Positions 1-8,192 of a DNA stretch of 64,000 nucleotides are shown piece after piece. The translations under genes and the position numbers were made by a program. The stretch is from NCBI GenBank assembly GCA_902782665.1, contig CACZOA010000109.1:84899-148898 (forward strand). Reading direction: 5' to 3'. The first letter of the stretch is position 1; every line of letters begins with the position of its first letter. The stretch is from an uncultured Bacteroidales bacterium (GTDB lineage Bacteria > Bacteroidota > Bacteroidia > Bacteroidales > Paludibacteraceae). A model generated the notes under the pieces. It was not told the origin of the DNA. It made no database searches and was given only the letters and a program-made list of their open reading frames with translations.

Positions 1-1654
1 GCTTCTTATTGAAGTCGTGCAACCAAGTTGCATAAGAAGAGAAACGAATTGAATTGTTCTTGTAATCACCAATTGTTAGAGTAGCAGCATCCTCCTTACG
101 GTTGAAAGCTGAATTGATGAAATAATATGGCTGGTAATAACTTTCGTCAGCATTTGTGACATCGATACCAAACTCATTTCTCCATGACAATCTGTTCTCT
201 CCAAGTTTAGACTTCTCAGCAGTAGCACCGCTCTCCTGAGCTTCCTTATCCAATCTCTCCTGATCTTTCTTCTTCTTGTCGAACAATGTCATGTCTACGA
301 ATGCTGTTCCCAAAACATTGAACTCAGTTCTCTCAACTGGGGACATGTTCAACTCAGCGATAGGGTTCATCTTAACACCATCTGAAGTCTGAGGTCCAAA
401 TGGTCTTCCATCAACACCGTATGGCTGGCTTGAAGGCTGAGAAAGCAATGCCTGCATGATGATAGACTCATCCATATTATCGAAATTTCCGATAGAAGCC
501 TGGTTTGCAGACAAGTCTAGGATATTACGGATAGATGTTTTCTCCTGACGAGTAACACCGACGTTCATACCAACCTTCATCCAATCCTTAGCCTGAGTTT
601 CCAAGTTAACACGGCCATTGATACGCTTATAGTCAGAGCTTAGCATAACACCTTCCTGACCTGTGTATCCTAATGAAATGTTGTATGTAGTCTTGTCAGT
701 ACCACCACTAGCACTTACCTGGTGGCTGTGACCGATACCGTTGCGGAACAACTCATCCTGCCAATCTGTACCCTCACCCAAAACATCTGGATTAGTCAAA
801 AGTACATCTGGCTCAGACTTGAATGCTTCGATAACAGCTTTGTCATTCACATATTGAGCATACTCCTTAAGATTCATCATATCGTATCTCTTAGTGAACT
901 GAGATACTGAGAAGCTACCGTCGTATGTGATCTTAGCGTCACCGCTCTTACCCTTACGAGTTGTGATCATAACGACACCATTAGCAGCACGAGATCCGTA
1001 GATAGCTGTAGCAGACGCATCCTTCAACACCTCCATAGATACGATATCTGCAGGGTTGATTGAAGCCAATGGGTTAGAAGACGCAGAGTGAGAAGCATCA
1101 CCACCACCAATTGGCATACCGTCTACAACGTACAATGGCTCAGATGAACCAGACAAAGAGCTGACTCCACGCACACGTACTGAAGTTGCCTGTCCTGGCT
1201 GACCTGATGAAGATGTTACGCTAACACCAGATACACGACCTGCCATAGCCTGGTCGATTGATGTAGCAACACTCTCCTTAAGTTTTTCCTCATTTAGAGA
1301 GGATACCGAACCAGTAACATCACTCTTCTTCTGAACACCATAACCAGTTACCACCAACTCTTCTAGCATCTCCTCTGACAAAGTCACATTAAGAGTAGAT
1401 CCTGTCTTTGCAGTGATCTTTCTTGTCTGTGTCTCGTAACCTGAGTAAGAGAACTCTAGAATAGCACCTTCTGGCACCTCAATTTCGTAGTTACCGTCCA
1501 TATCGGTATTTGTACCGATTGTAGTTCCTTTAACGACTACATTGGCGAACGGTAGAGGTTCTTTCGCATCTTTCACAACACCCTTGATGGTTCTATCGGC
1601 CATCACTGTAAGTGCTGAGGACATCATTGCGACAGATAATAAAACTTTCCTCAT
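1..1654 (-). CDS. SusC/RagA-family TonB-linked outer membrane protein, N-terminal part (3' end outside window)
   Basis: My own reading of the minus strand from the ATG at 1654 gives about 551 open codons that run off the left edge. The product starts with a short signal peptide (MRKVLLSVAMMSSALTVMA), followed by a carboxypeptidase-like regulatory domain (TIKGVVKDA...GTNTDMDGNYEI), then a TonB plug with the family hallmarks VVTGYG, SVRVRG and LYVVDGMPI, and KDASATAIYGSRAANGVVMITT. SusC proteins import glycans or other large nutrients across the outer membrane with a SusD lipoprotein partner, which would lie to the left, outside the window. Only the plug and the first part of the barrel are present here, so the substrate cannot be deduced. 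The gene is the first of its transcript, with 412 bp of non-coding sequence before trpS. Confidence 0.93.
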   Translation of the reverse strand, partial: MRKVLLSVAMMSSALTVMADRTIKGVVKDAKEPLPFANVVVKGTTIGTNTDMDGNYEIEVPEGAILEFSYSGYETQTRKITAKTGSTLNVTLSEEMLEELVVTGYGVQKKSDVTGSVSSLNEEKLKESVATSIDQAMAGRVSGVSVTSSSGQPGQATSVRVRGVSSLSGSSEPLYVVDGMPIGGGDASHSASSNPLASINPADIVSMEVLKDASATAIYGSRAANGVVMITTRKGKSGDAKITYDGSFSVSQFTKRYDMMNLKEYAQYVNDKAVIEAFKSEPDVLLTNPDVLGEGTDWQDELFRNGIGHSHQVSASGGTDKTTYNISLGYTGQEGVMLSSDYKRINGRVNLETQAKDWMKVGMNVGVTRQEKTSIRNILDLSANQASIGNFDNMDESIIMQALLSQPSSQPYGVDGRPFGPQTSDGVKMNPIAELNMSPVERTEFNVLGTAFVDMTLFDKKKKDQERLDKEAQESGATAEKSKLGENRLSWRNEFGIDVTNADESYYQPYYFINSAFNRKEDAATLTIGDYKNNSIRFSSYATWLHDFNKK

Positions 1655-2012
1655 CTTTACCTTTTGTTAATTATTTATTAATATTTTTATTTACTTTCTA
1701 TCTCTAAAATGCGACAAATATATTCAATTTACTAATATATTTAGCATAATAAGACAAAGAATTTCCCTTTGTTTCCACAAAGAGTGCAGCAAAAATGTTA
1801 TTTAACACATTTTTACAGATAATGTTAACTTTTGTTGATTATTTTCATTGGCATTAGTGTTTGTAATACAGTTATACAATAGTGTTGTTTGTTTGGAAAA
1901 CACATTTTCAAATTGTCTCCTTTATCTCAAATGTGTCTTTCTGATATTAGGAATAACCGACTTAACACATTCCATTTGTTTTATGTCGGAAGGTAATATA
2001 CTTATATAAAAA
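1655..2012. other. Non-coding region between SusC gene and trpS; candidate promoter
   Basis: No convincing gene is seen in this AT-rich stretch. On the minus strand TATATTTG at 1722-1715 matches the Bacteroidota -7 element TAnnTTTG and would give a leader of about 55 nt before the SusC start at 1654. A clear -33 TTTG at the usual distance is missing. The short palindrome ACAAAG...CTTTGT at 1754-1772 lies upstream of it. Its role is unknown. Confidence 0.4.
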
Positions 2013-2053
2013 GGGGGGGCAAGAATCTCTACAATATCAAATTCTTGGCCCCC
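2013..2053 (-). terminator. Intrinsic terminator of trpS
   Basis: A near-perfect inverted repeat pairs a G-run plus CAAGAAT (2013-2026) with ATTCTTGGCCCCC (2041-2053). Read on the minus strand it is followed by a T-rich tract, and it starts 14 bp after the trpS stop. Confidence 0.85.
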
Positions 2054-2066
2054 TATATAGTTTCTA

Positions 2067-3155
2067 TTATTCTGCTCTATATCTAGCTGCCTGTTCTTTG
2101 ATTAGTTCTGCATCGTCGAAATAATTAATCTTCATCGCACTGCGAACATCTGCCAATGTTTGTGCGGCCACCTTTCTTGCCTCATCCGAGCCCTTCTTCA
2201 AGATTCTGTATATTTCCTCGATATCTTTCTCTAGCTCTTTTCTTCGTGCACGAATCGGATTCAATTCTTCCTGCAATATTGAGTTAAGGAACATCTTCAC
2301 CTTCATGTCTCCAAGACCTCCTCTTGTATAGTGGTCTTTCAACTCCTGCAGATTTGCATACTCAGGAAGGAATTCCGCAAAGTGTTCGTCACGGCTGAAT
2401 GCGTCAAGATATGTGAAGACGGCATTTCCTTCTAGCTTACCTGGATCCGAAACCTTCAAGTGAGTTGGGTCTGTAAACATTGACTTAACCTTCTTTTGAA
2501 CATCAGCCTCAGTATCCGATAGATAAATACAGTTTCCAAGAGACTTGCTCATCTTTGCCTTTCCATCGGTTCCTGGCAAACGCAAACATGCTGCGTTATC
2601 TGGCAATAGGATGTTTGGTTCTACCAACGTCTCACCATAGATATGATTGAATCTGTTTACGATCTCACGAGTCTGCTCTATCATCGGTGCCTGATCCTCT
2701 CCTACAGGAACTGTTGTTGCCTTGAACGCTGTGATATCGGCTGCCTGAGATATCGGATAACAGAAGAATCCGACTGGGATGTTAGCCTCGAAATTACGCA
2801 TCTTGATCTCTGTCTTTACAGTCGGATTACGCTGCAAACGAGAGACTGTGACAAGATTCATATAATAAAAAGCCAACTCACATAGTTCAGCCACCTGACT
2901 CTGAATGAATATAGTCGACTTTGTCGGATCCAAACCAACAGAAAGATAGTCTAACGCTACCTCTATGATATTCTGACGCACTTTCTCCGGATTGTCAGCA
3001 TTGTCTGTCAACGCCTGTGCGTCGGCAATCATGATAAATATTTTGTCATACAATCCAGAATTCTGCAACTCGACACGTCTTTTCAATGAACCTACGTAAT
3101 GGCCGAGGTGCAATTTGCCAGTTGGTCTGTCTCCTGTTAATATTATTTTCTCCAT
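2067..3155 (-). CDS. trpS: Tryptophan--tRNA ligase
   Basis: This 362-residue class I aminoacyl-tRNA synthetase charges tRNA-Trp with tryptophan in the cytoplasm. The HIGH-type signature is HLGH at residues 16-19, inside [13 protein letters not shown]. The KMSKS loop is intact at residues 201-205. [20 protein letters not shown] is typical of bacterial TrpRS. Length is normal for the family and the ATG start gives the expected N-terminus right before the TGDRPTG motif. It is the last gene of a minus-strand run (DUF4254, GT9, trpS), with a 43-bp gap after the GT9 gene and its own terminator downstream. Confidence 0.97.
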   Translation of the reverse strand: MEKIILTGDRPTGKLHLGHYVGSLKRRVELQNSGLYDKIFIMIADAQALTDNADNPEKVRQNIIEVALDYLSVGLDPTKSTIFIQSQVAELCELAFYYMNLVTVSRLQRNPTVKTEIKMRNFEANIPVGFFCYPISQAADITAFKATTVPVGEDQAPMIEQTREIVNRFNHIYGETLVEPNILLPDNAACLRLPGTDGKAKMSKSLGNCIYLSDTEADVQKKVKSMFTDPTHLKVSDPGKLEGNAVFTYLDAFSRDEHFAEFLPEYANLQELKDHYTRGGLGDMKVKMFLNSILQEELNPIRARRKELEKDIEEIYRILKKGSDEARKVAAQTLADVRSAMKINYFDDAELIKEQAARYRAE

Positions 3156-3198
3156 TTTATCTATATTTTCGTTTTATGCAAACGATAATTACTCTATA

Positions 3199-4224
3199 TT
3201 ACTCTTTTAAATTAAGTATATCCAAAATTTTTCTGCATACTGAATCGGGCATTATCTGCGTCATGCATCGCAGATCTCCGAATCTGCATGGTTTGTTGCC
3301 GTATGCCGAACAAGGCTGGCAATCAAGATTGGCGACAATCGCGTCTTCTGGATCCTGACCGTAGCCATAGAACCCCATGTACGGATGTGTAGCTCCCCAT
3401 ATTGAAACAACTTTTACTCCACATAGCGACGCGAGATGCATATTTGCAGAATCCATTGTGAGCATCAGATTCATCTTCTTCATCAGTACCATCTCTTCCT
3501 GCAATTTATATTTTCCAGCAAGAGAGGTGACGTTGGGATATCTCTCAACCCAAGAATTGAACACATCTTCTTCTTTCTTGCCTCCGCCAAAAAGATAGAT
3601 GCCTATATTGCGTTCAGACAATGTCTTTACTACCTGCTCCATTTTATCCAAAGGATAAATTTTCCCTTCATGCTGGGCGAACGGTGCTATTCCAATGTTG
3701 GATACGCAAGATGTAAGATTCAAATCATCACTGAAATCTGTTGCTGTGTTGGAATCATAGCCATCATAGCCGAGTTCAAACTTATAACCTGCCTTTTCAA
3801 ATGTCTCATAATAACGTTGGACCATCTGTTTCAACGGAGTCTTGTTTTTTCCGTTCAACAAGGCCTTCTTCTCTGCCCTACCTTTATCTACTACTGTCAC
3901 ATCAACACCTCTCAGGTGCATGATTGTTCGTAGTATCTTACTACGCAATACATCATGAAGGTCGATCATCTGGTCGAACTTGCCATCAGCGACAATCTCT
4001 TTGCTCAATCTCCACAATCCCCTGATCCCTTTATGTCGTCCGTTTTTTTCGACTCCGACAAAATTAAGGTTGGGGATATTTGCAAACAAAGGTTGGAAAC
4101 GTGGTGTGGAAAGCATCGTGATATTGATGTCGGGATAAGCCTTGGCGAATGAAGTCACAACAGGCACCGTCATCGCAACGTCGCCCATCGCCGACAATCT
4201 CATCAACAACACTCTCTTAGCCAT
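3199..4224 (-). CDS. Glycosyltransferase family 9 (heptosyltransferase-like) protein
   Basis: The 341-residue product matches GT9 ADP-heptose:LPS heptosyltransferases. It has an N-terminal Rossmann start (KRVLLMRLSAMGDVAMTVPV), the second-domain segment IGIAPFAQHEGKIYPLDKM, and the nucleotide-sugar binding region DSANMHLASLCGVKVVSIWGATHP. GT9 enzymes extend the LPS inner core on the cytoplasmic face of the inner membrane. The acceptor and donor in this organism are not deducible. It starts 2 bp after the DUF4254 gene, a pairing often seen in Bacteroidales, so the two are very likely co-translated. The C-terminal CxxYGNKPCRFGDLRC segment carries several cysteines. Confidence 0.85.
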   Translation of the reverse strand: MAKRVLLMRLSAMGDVAMTVPVVTSFAKAYPDINITMLSTPRFQPLFANIPNLNFVGVEKNGRHKGIRGLWRLSKEIVADGKFDQMIDLHDVLRSKILRTIMHLRGVDVTVVDKGRAEKKALLNGKNKTPLKQMVQRYYETFEKAGYKFELGYDGYDSNTATDFSDDLNLTSCVSNIGIAPFAQHEGKIYPLDKMEQVVKTLSERNIGIYLFGGGKKEEDVFNSWVERYPNVTSLAGKYKLQEEMVLMKKMNLMLTMDSANMHLASLCGVKVVSIWGATHPYMGFYGYGQDPEDAIVANLDCQPCSAYGNKPCRFGDLRCMTQIMPDSVCRKILDILNLKE

Positions 4225-4226
4225 AT

Positions 4227-4835
4227 TTATTTACCCGATGCGTAAAGTACAGGATTTAGATTTGGATCGTTGTACATTTTCATCTGTTTATAGACTTTCA
4301 TGTAACGATCTCCATTCTCAATATCAGAAATCAATTGATCGATAGCCGACGACAAATCAACTCTCTGCTCCAAAAGGACATTAAGTTTTTTCTGACAAGC
4401 ATCAATATGTGATGCGTCAACATCCTTACGGTCGACCTCAACCTGCATATGATAAATCTTCAATGCCAATATAGAAAGACGGTCGATAGCCCAAGCTGGC
4501 GACTCTGTATTGATAACAGCAGTCGGTTTTACTTTCACCGATGAATATTTCTCCAAGAAATAGCTGTCTATTCTCTCCACTAGGTCTGTACGATCCTGAT
4601 TTGACTTATCGATACGACGCTTGATTTTCAACGCCTCAACTGGATCGATCTGCGGATCACGGATGATATCCTCCAAATGCCACTGGACCGAATCAATCCA
4701 GTTCTTCAAATATAGCACAGACTCAATCGTACCTGCCTGATACGGGTTATTCATCTGTGCATTGACGTCATCGCTCTTGTGATAGTCTGCGACAACCTGA
4801 TCAAAAATCTTATTTGCGTCTGAACTAAAACTCAT
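4227..4835 (-). CDS. DUF4254 domain-containing protein
   Basis: The 202-residue mostly helical cytoplasmic protein has no signal peptide or membrane segment. Its features (N-terminal SSDANKIFDQVVADYH, central AWAIDRLSILALKIYHM) fit the Bacteroidota DUF4254 family, whose biochemical role I do not know. Members are commonly encoded next to GT9 glycosyltransferases, and here the stop is 2 bp before the GT9 start. A role in LPS-core synthesis is therefore an inference from context only. The ATG start at 4835 is the first in frame. Confidence 0.75.
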   Translation of the reverse strand: MSFSSDANKIFDQVVADYHKSDDVNAQMNNPYQAGTIESVLYLKNWIDSVQWHLEDIIRDPQIDPVEALKIKRRIDKSNQDRTDLVERIDSYFLEKYSSVKVKPTAVINTESPAWAIDRLSILALKIYHMQVEVDRKDVDASHIDACQKKLNVLLEQRVDLSSAIDQLISDIENGDRYMKVYKQMKMYNDPNLNPVLYASGK

Positions 4836-4903
4836 TGACTTAAATTAATTAAAAAACTCCGTCAAAATTAGTTTTTTTTATTTAAAAAACTGATTCTTTA
4901 TCG

Positions 4904-5467
4904 TTAGAAATTGAATGAAAACTCAAAACCTTTGTTTCTTCCAGTACCATCTTTATAAAAAGAGAGCAAACCTACACGATAACCGACATTGGCTGAAATT
5001 CTGTTTGCTATTCGCATGGAAGCCCCCGCAAAAACGGAACATTGAACCGGTCTGACATTAGAATCATAACTATTGTTGGACACCCTCATTATCTTCTCTG
5101 CATCCATGCCTCCATAGGCTCCGACTCCGAATGTACCATTATTGATAAGACTATAATCCGCTCTTACTGGCACACGCAATGATTTATACTCAGCTGAATA
5201 GCCATCACAACTGAAATTATCCCAGTTGTAAACCAAGCGAGGAGACACAGCCAATTTTTCATCCACATGGAATGTATATCCGGTACTCACCCAAAAACCC
5301 TGCGATTGACCATTGCCATCAGTGTCGTAGGAATAACCACCTCCTGTGTTCGACAAAATATTAGCAATTATTTCAGATGTACTTGTACCCTTCTTCGCTT
5401 GTGCCTCCTGAGACATTGCCAGAGAAGACACTAAAGAAAATAATGACAGAATAATAAATTTTTTCAT
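4904..5467 (-). CDS. Small outer-membrane beta-barrel protein
   Basis: The 187-residue exported protein has a signal peptide ending near SLAMSQEAQA. Alternating hydrophobic/polar strands follow (FWVSTGYTFHV, LAVSPRLVYNW, LRVPVRADYSL, FGVGAYGGM, SANVGYRVGLLSF), and the chain ends in FEFSFNF with an aromatic terminal residue, as expected for BamA-inserted barrels. It resembles the porin/OmpW-like 8-strand barrels of Bacteroidota. The specific function is unknown. It follows yigZ by 1 bp, and a 68-bp gap separates it from DUF4254, so co-transcription is likely but function is not shared in any obvious way. Confidence 0.7.
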   Translation of the reverse strand: MKKFIILSLFSLVSSLAMSQEAQAKKGTSTSEIIANILSNTGGGYSYDTDGNGQSQGFWVSTGYTFHVDEKLAVSPRLVYNWDNFSCDGYSAEYKSLRVPVRADYSLINNGTFGVGAYGGMDAEKIMRVSNNSYDSNVRPVQCSVFAGASMRIANRISANVGYRVGLLSFYKDGTGRNKGFEFSFNF

Positions 5468-5468
5468 A

Positions 5469-6065
5469 TTAGTCTTCTATTATGAGTGATTCAACTTTTT
5501 TCAACCTTTCAATCAAATTCGGAGCGTCCCCCTTACGGATGGAAAGGACCATCTTACAACTGTTGTCAAACTGTTGCGACAGAACCTGTGGAGCCACGTC
5601 CTTGATTATCTTCATCACATCGTTCATCACCAAGTAGTCAAATGAAATATGAATCTCCTCATCCACCGTCTTCTCTATTATTTCAGCATTTTCCAAAGCA
5701 TCTGCCGACGCTACTTTATAAGCGTTTATCAATCCGCTAGTTCCCAGTTTTGTGCCGCCGAAATAACGTACCACAGCAATCAAGACATTCGTCACTCCTG
5801 CGGATAGAAGAGATCCAAGAATCGGACGACCCGCCGTTCCCGACGGTTCTCCATCATCATTTGAACGGTAATCCGTTTTGTCAACACCCAGAATATAGGC
5901 ATAGCAAACATGTCGGGCATCGTGATGCTCCTTACGTTTCTCTTCAAGTATCTCCTTGATCTGCTCAACATTAGACACAGGGATAGCAAAAGCAATAAAC
6001 TTACTGCCTTTTTCTTTGTATAAGCCCTCTGCTGGAGCACTGATTGTCAGATACTTGTCTTCCAA
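5469..6065 (-). CDS. yigZ: YigZ/IMPACT (UPF0029) family protein
   Basis: The 198-residue protein carries the IMPACT N-terminal signature DDGEPSGTAGRPIL and the preceding HVCYAYILG block, followed by a second alpha/beta domain (EIHISFDYLVMNDVMKII). Bacterial YigZ proteins have a proposed role in translation or protein turnover, but no settled activity. The start is TTG at 6065. The N-terminus beginning EDKYLTISAPAEGLYKEKGSKF is the expected family start, and no ATG is available. It lies in the same reading frame as the upstream helicase, separated from it only by TAA, TAG, ATT and CAT codons, which implies tight translational coupling. Confidence 0.88.
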   Translation of the reverse strand: MEDKYLTISAPAEGLYKEKGSKFIAFAIPVSNVEQIKEILEEKRKEHHDARHVCYAYILGVDKTDYRSNDDGEPSGTAGRPILGSLLSAGVTNVLIAVVRYFGGTKLGTSGLINAYKVASADALENAEIIEKTVDEEIHISFDYLVMNDVMKIIKDVAPQVLSQQFDNSCKMVLSIRKGDAPNLIERLKKVESLIIED

Positions 6066-6074
6066 ATGAATCTA

Positions 6075-7928
6075 TTAGTTAAACTTATTGCGACGCTGCC
6101 CTTCCTTCTTACGTTTTCTATTGTCAGTCGGAGCACCCTTGCGGTCACGTCTAGGCTTCTGGTAAGCCCACTCATCTTCATCGTGCTTGCGTTTTCCGCC
6201 ACCAAAGTTCTTGTCTCCAAAATCTTTGTTTCGTCTTTCGCTGTTGCGGCTGCGTCCACGCTGTTCTCCTTGTACCTCAGCCAAAACAATATCACTGCCA
6301 CGATGTACCTCACTGAACGCTTTGAACATCTTCTGCACGTGAGAGTTAGGAACATCAAAGAATGTATAACGAGGAGTGATTTCTATATCACGAATGCTGA
6401 TTTTCTTATCGTTGACAGTATCGTTGATAAGGCCAAGCACCTTCTTTGGAGTCATACCGATATTTTCTCCCTTGTTGATTTTCAAGCGAGTGTAATCAGG
6501 GCGAGTGTAACCTCCACGCAATCCCTTCTTCTCCTTGCCTTCCGACCTATCATCATCTCCACGTCTTCCCTTTCTATCACGGCTGCCACGCTCCGGACGC
6601 TCTGCGATATTAAGATCCTCCGCATCCTTATAATACTCGATAAACTGGTTGAACTGCAATGAGACGAAATGTTTGATGATATCCTCACGACTCATTCCAT
6701 CTAGTTCAGAGTATGCCATATCCAGATATTGCGACACCTGATCCTCATTGATCTCAACAGTCTTCAGTTTATTCAGGATAGACTTCAACTGAGCGGAACA
6801 AACTTCAATTCCAGAAGGGACATCTTTTCTTTCGAACTCCTTGCCGATGATCTTCTCTATCTCACGGATTTTGCTTTTCTCACGCAAGTGAAGGATGCTT
6901 ATAGAGACACCCTTTTTACCAGCTCTACCTGTACGGCCACTTCTGTGAGTGTAGCTTTCCACATCATCAGGCAAACAATAGTTGATAACATGGGTCAGAT
7001 TATTCACGTCCAAACCACGAGCAGCGACATCCGTTGCCACCAGCAGCTGTAGATTCTTTATTCTGAATTTCTGCATCACAGCGTCACGCTGAGCCTGCGA
7101 CAAATCGCCATGAAGAGCGTCAGCATTGTAGCCGTCCTTCATCAAAGCCTCAGCTATATCTTTAGTCTCCTGACGAGTGCGGCAGAACACAATTCCATAG
7201 ATATCAGGGTTAAGGTCGACCACACGCTTCAAACAAGCGTAACGATTCTTAGCAGCAACCATATAATAAATATGGCTCACGTTTTCAGAACCAGAATTTT
7301 TCTTGCCGATTGCAATCTCCACATGATTCTTCATGTAGTTTTTAGCGATATTGGCAATTTCTCTAGGCATTGTGGCAGAGAAAAGAAGAGTACGGTGGTC
7401 TTCTGGTATCTCACTGAAGATTCTTTCGATATCTTCTTTGAAACCCATGTTGAGCATCTCATCAGCCTCGTCAAGGACAAGGAACTTCACATTTTCAAGA
7501 TGCACTTTTTTTCTCTCTATAAGATCGATAAGACGACCAGGTGTAGCCACAAGGATTTGAGGCTGTACATCAAGGTCCTTAAACTGGCGGATGATACTCT
7601 CTCCACCATAAACAGGGACAACCTTAACTTTAGTATACTTTGCAAAATTCTTCAAATCATTACTGATCTGCACACACAATTCACGTGTAGGAGCCAAGAT
7701 CAATGTTTGAATCTGATTACGGGAATCATCAGTGAGTTGAAGTACAGGAAGTCCAAAACCAGCAGTCTTGCCAGTTCCGGTTTGGGCCAAAGCCACTAGA
7801 TCTCTATCGTCATCACTAAGCAAGAAAGGAGTCACTTTCTCTTGGATTGGCATTGCTTCGACAAAACCCATGTCGGAAACAGCCTTTAGGATTTCATCTT
7901 TGAAACCCAATTCTTCGAATGTTGCCAT
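6075..7928 (-). CDS. DEAD-box ATP-dependent RNA helicase (DeaD/CsdA-like)
   Basis: The 617-residue enzyme unwinds RNA and is typically involved in ribosome assembly and RNA decay. Motifs are in order: Q motif near residue 29, Walker A AQTGTGKT (48-55), PTRELC, DEAD (153-156), SAT, ARGLDV and HRSGRTGRAG. The C-terminal half holds a DbpA-type RNA-binding domain (NIGMTPKKVLGLIND...ITPRYTFFDVP). A basic Arg/Lys/Gly tail flanks it. An in-frame TTG lies just upstream at 7931, but the ATG at 7928 gives the usual MATFEELGF start and is preferred. It heads the minus-strand unit with yigZ. A candidate -7 (TACATTTG) lies at 8035-8028. Confidence 0.95.
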   Translation of the reverse strand: MATFEELGFKDEILKAVSDMGFVEAMPIQEKVTPFLLSDDDRDLVALAQTGTGKTAGFGLPVLQLTDDSRNQIQTLILAPTRELCVQISNDLKNFAKYTKVKVVPVYGGESIIRQFKDLDVQPQILVATPGRLIDLIERKKVHLENVKFLVLDEADEMLNMGFKEDIERIFSEIPEDHRTLLFSATMPREIANIAKNYMKNHVEIAIGKKNSGSENVSHIYYMVAAKNRYACLKRVVDLNPDIYGIVFCRTRQETKDIAEALMKDGYNADALHGDLSQAQRDAVMQKFRIKNLQLLVATDVAARGLDVNNLTHVINYCLPDDVESYTHRSGRTGRAGKKGVSISILHLREKSKIREIEKIIGKEFERKDVPSGIEVCSAQLKSILNKLKTVEINEDQVSQYLDMAYSELDGMSREDIIKHFVSLQFNQFIEYYKDAEDLNIAERPERGSRDRKGRRGDDDRSEGKEKKGLRGGYTRPDYTRLKINKGENIGMTPKKVLGLINDTVNDKKISIRDIEITPRYTFFDVPNSHVQKMFKAFSEVHRGSDIVLAEVQGEQRGRSRNSERRNKDFGDKNFGGGKRKHDEDEWAYQKPRRDRKGAPTDNRKRKKEGQRRNKFN

Positions 7929-8162
7929 CAAAAAAGGATTATATTCATGGCCGAAACATCCTCACCCCCTTTTACAACAGTGATACATACCTCGCCACAA
8001 ACCATTTAGCATAAATATTATCGGTGGCAAATGTAAGAAAAAAAGTTTACAAATAATGTTTAAAAGCAGAAAATAAGGAGACAAAAGCATACGATTTATC
8101 AAAAACATCATTTGTTTTCAGTTCAAAGCATTTTTTCATTATGAATAAAGAGAAAAAAGTGA

Positions 8163-8170
8163 TAGATTTG
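8163..8170 (+). promoter_or_regulatory. Candidate -7 element for the parvulin operon
   Basis: TAGATTTG fits the Bacteroidota TAnnTTTG consensus and lies 22 bp before the ATG at 8193. No -33 TTTG is visible at the right spacing. Confidence 0.4.
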
Positions 8171-8192
8171 CAAAAACAAAATTCAAGAAATA

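Noticed and set aside
3436-3933. Plus-strand open frame of 165 codons across the GT9 gene
   Set aside because: Antisense shadow; composition unlike a real protein and no promoter.
6066-7799. Long plus-strand open frames of 198 and 229 codons opposite the DEAD-box helicase gene
   Set aside because: They are antisense shadows of a gene with complete motifs; their translations show no domain and no start context.
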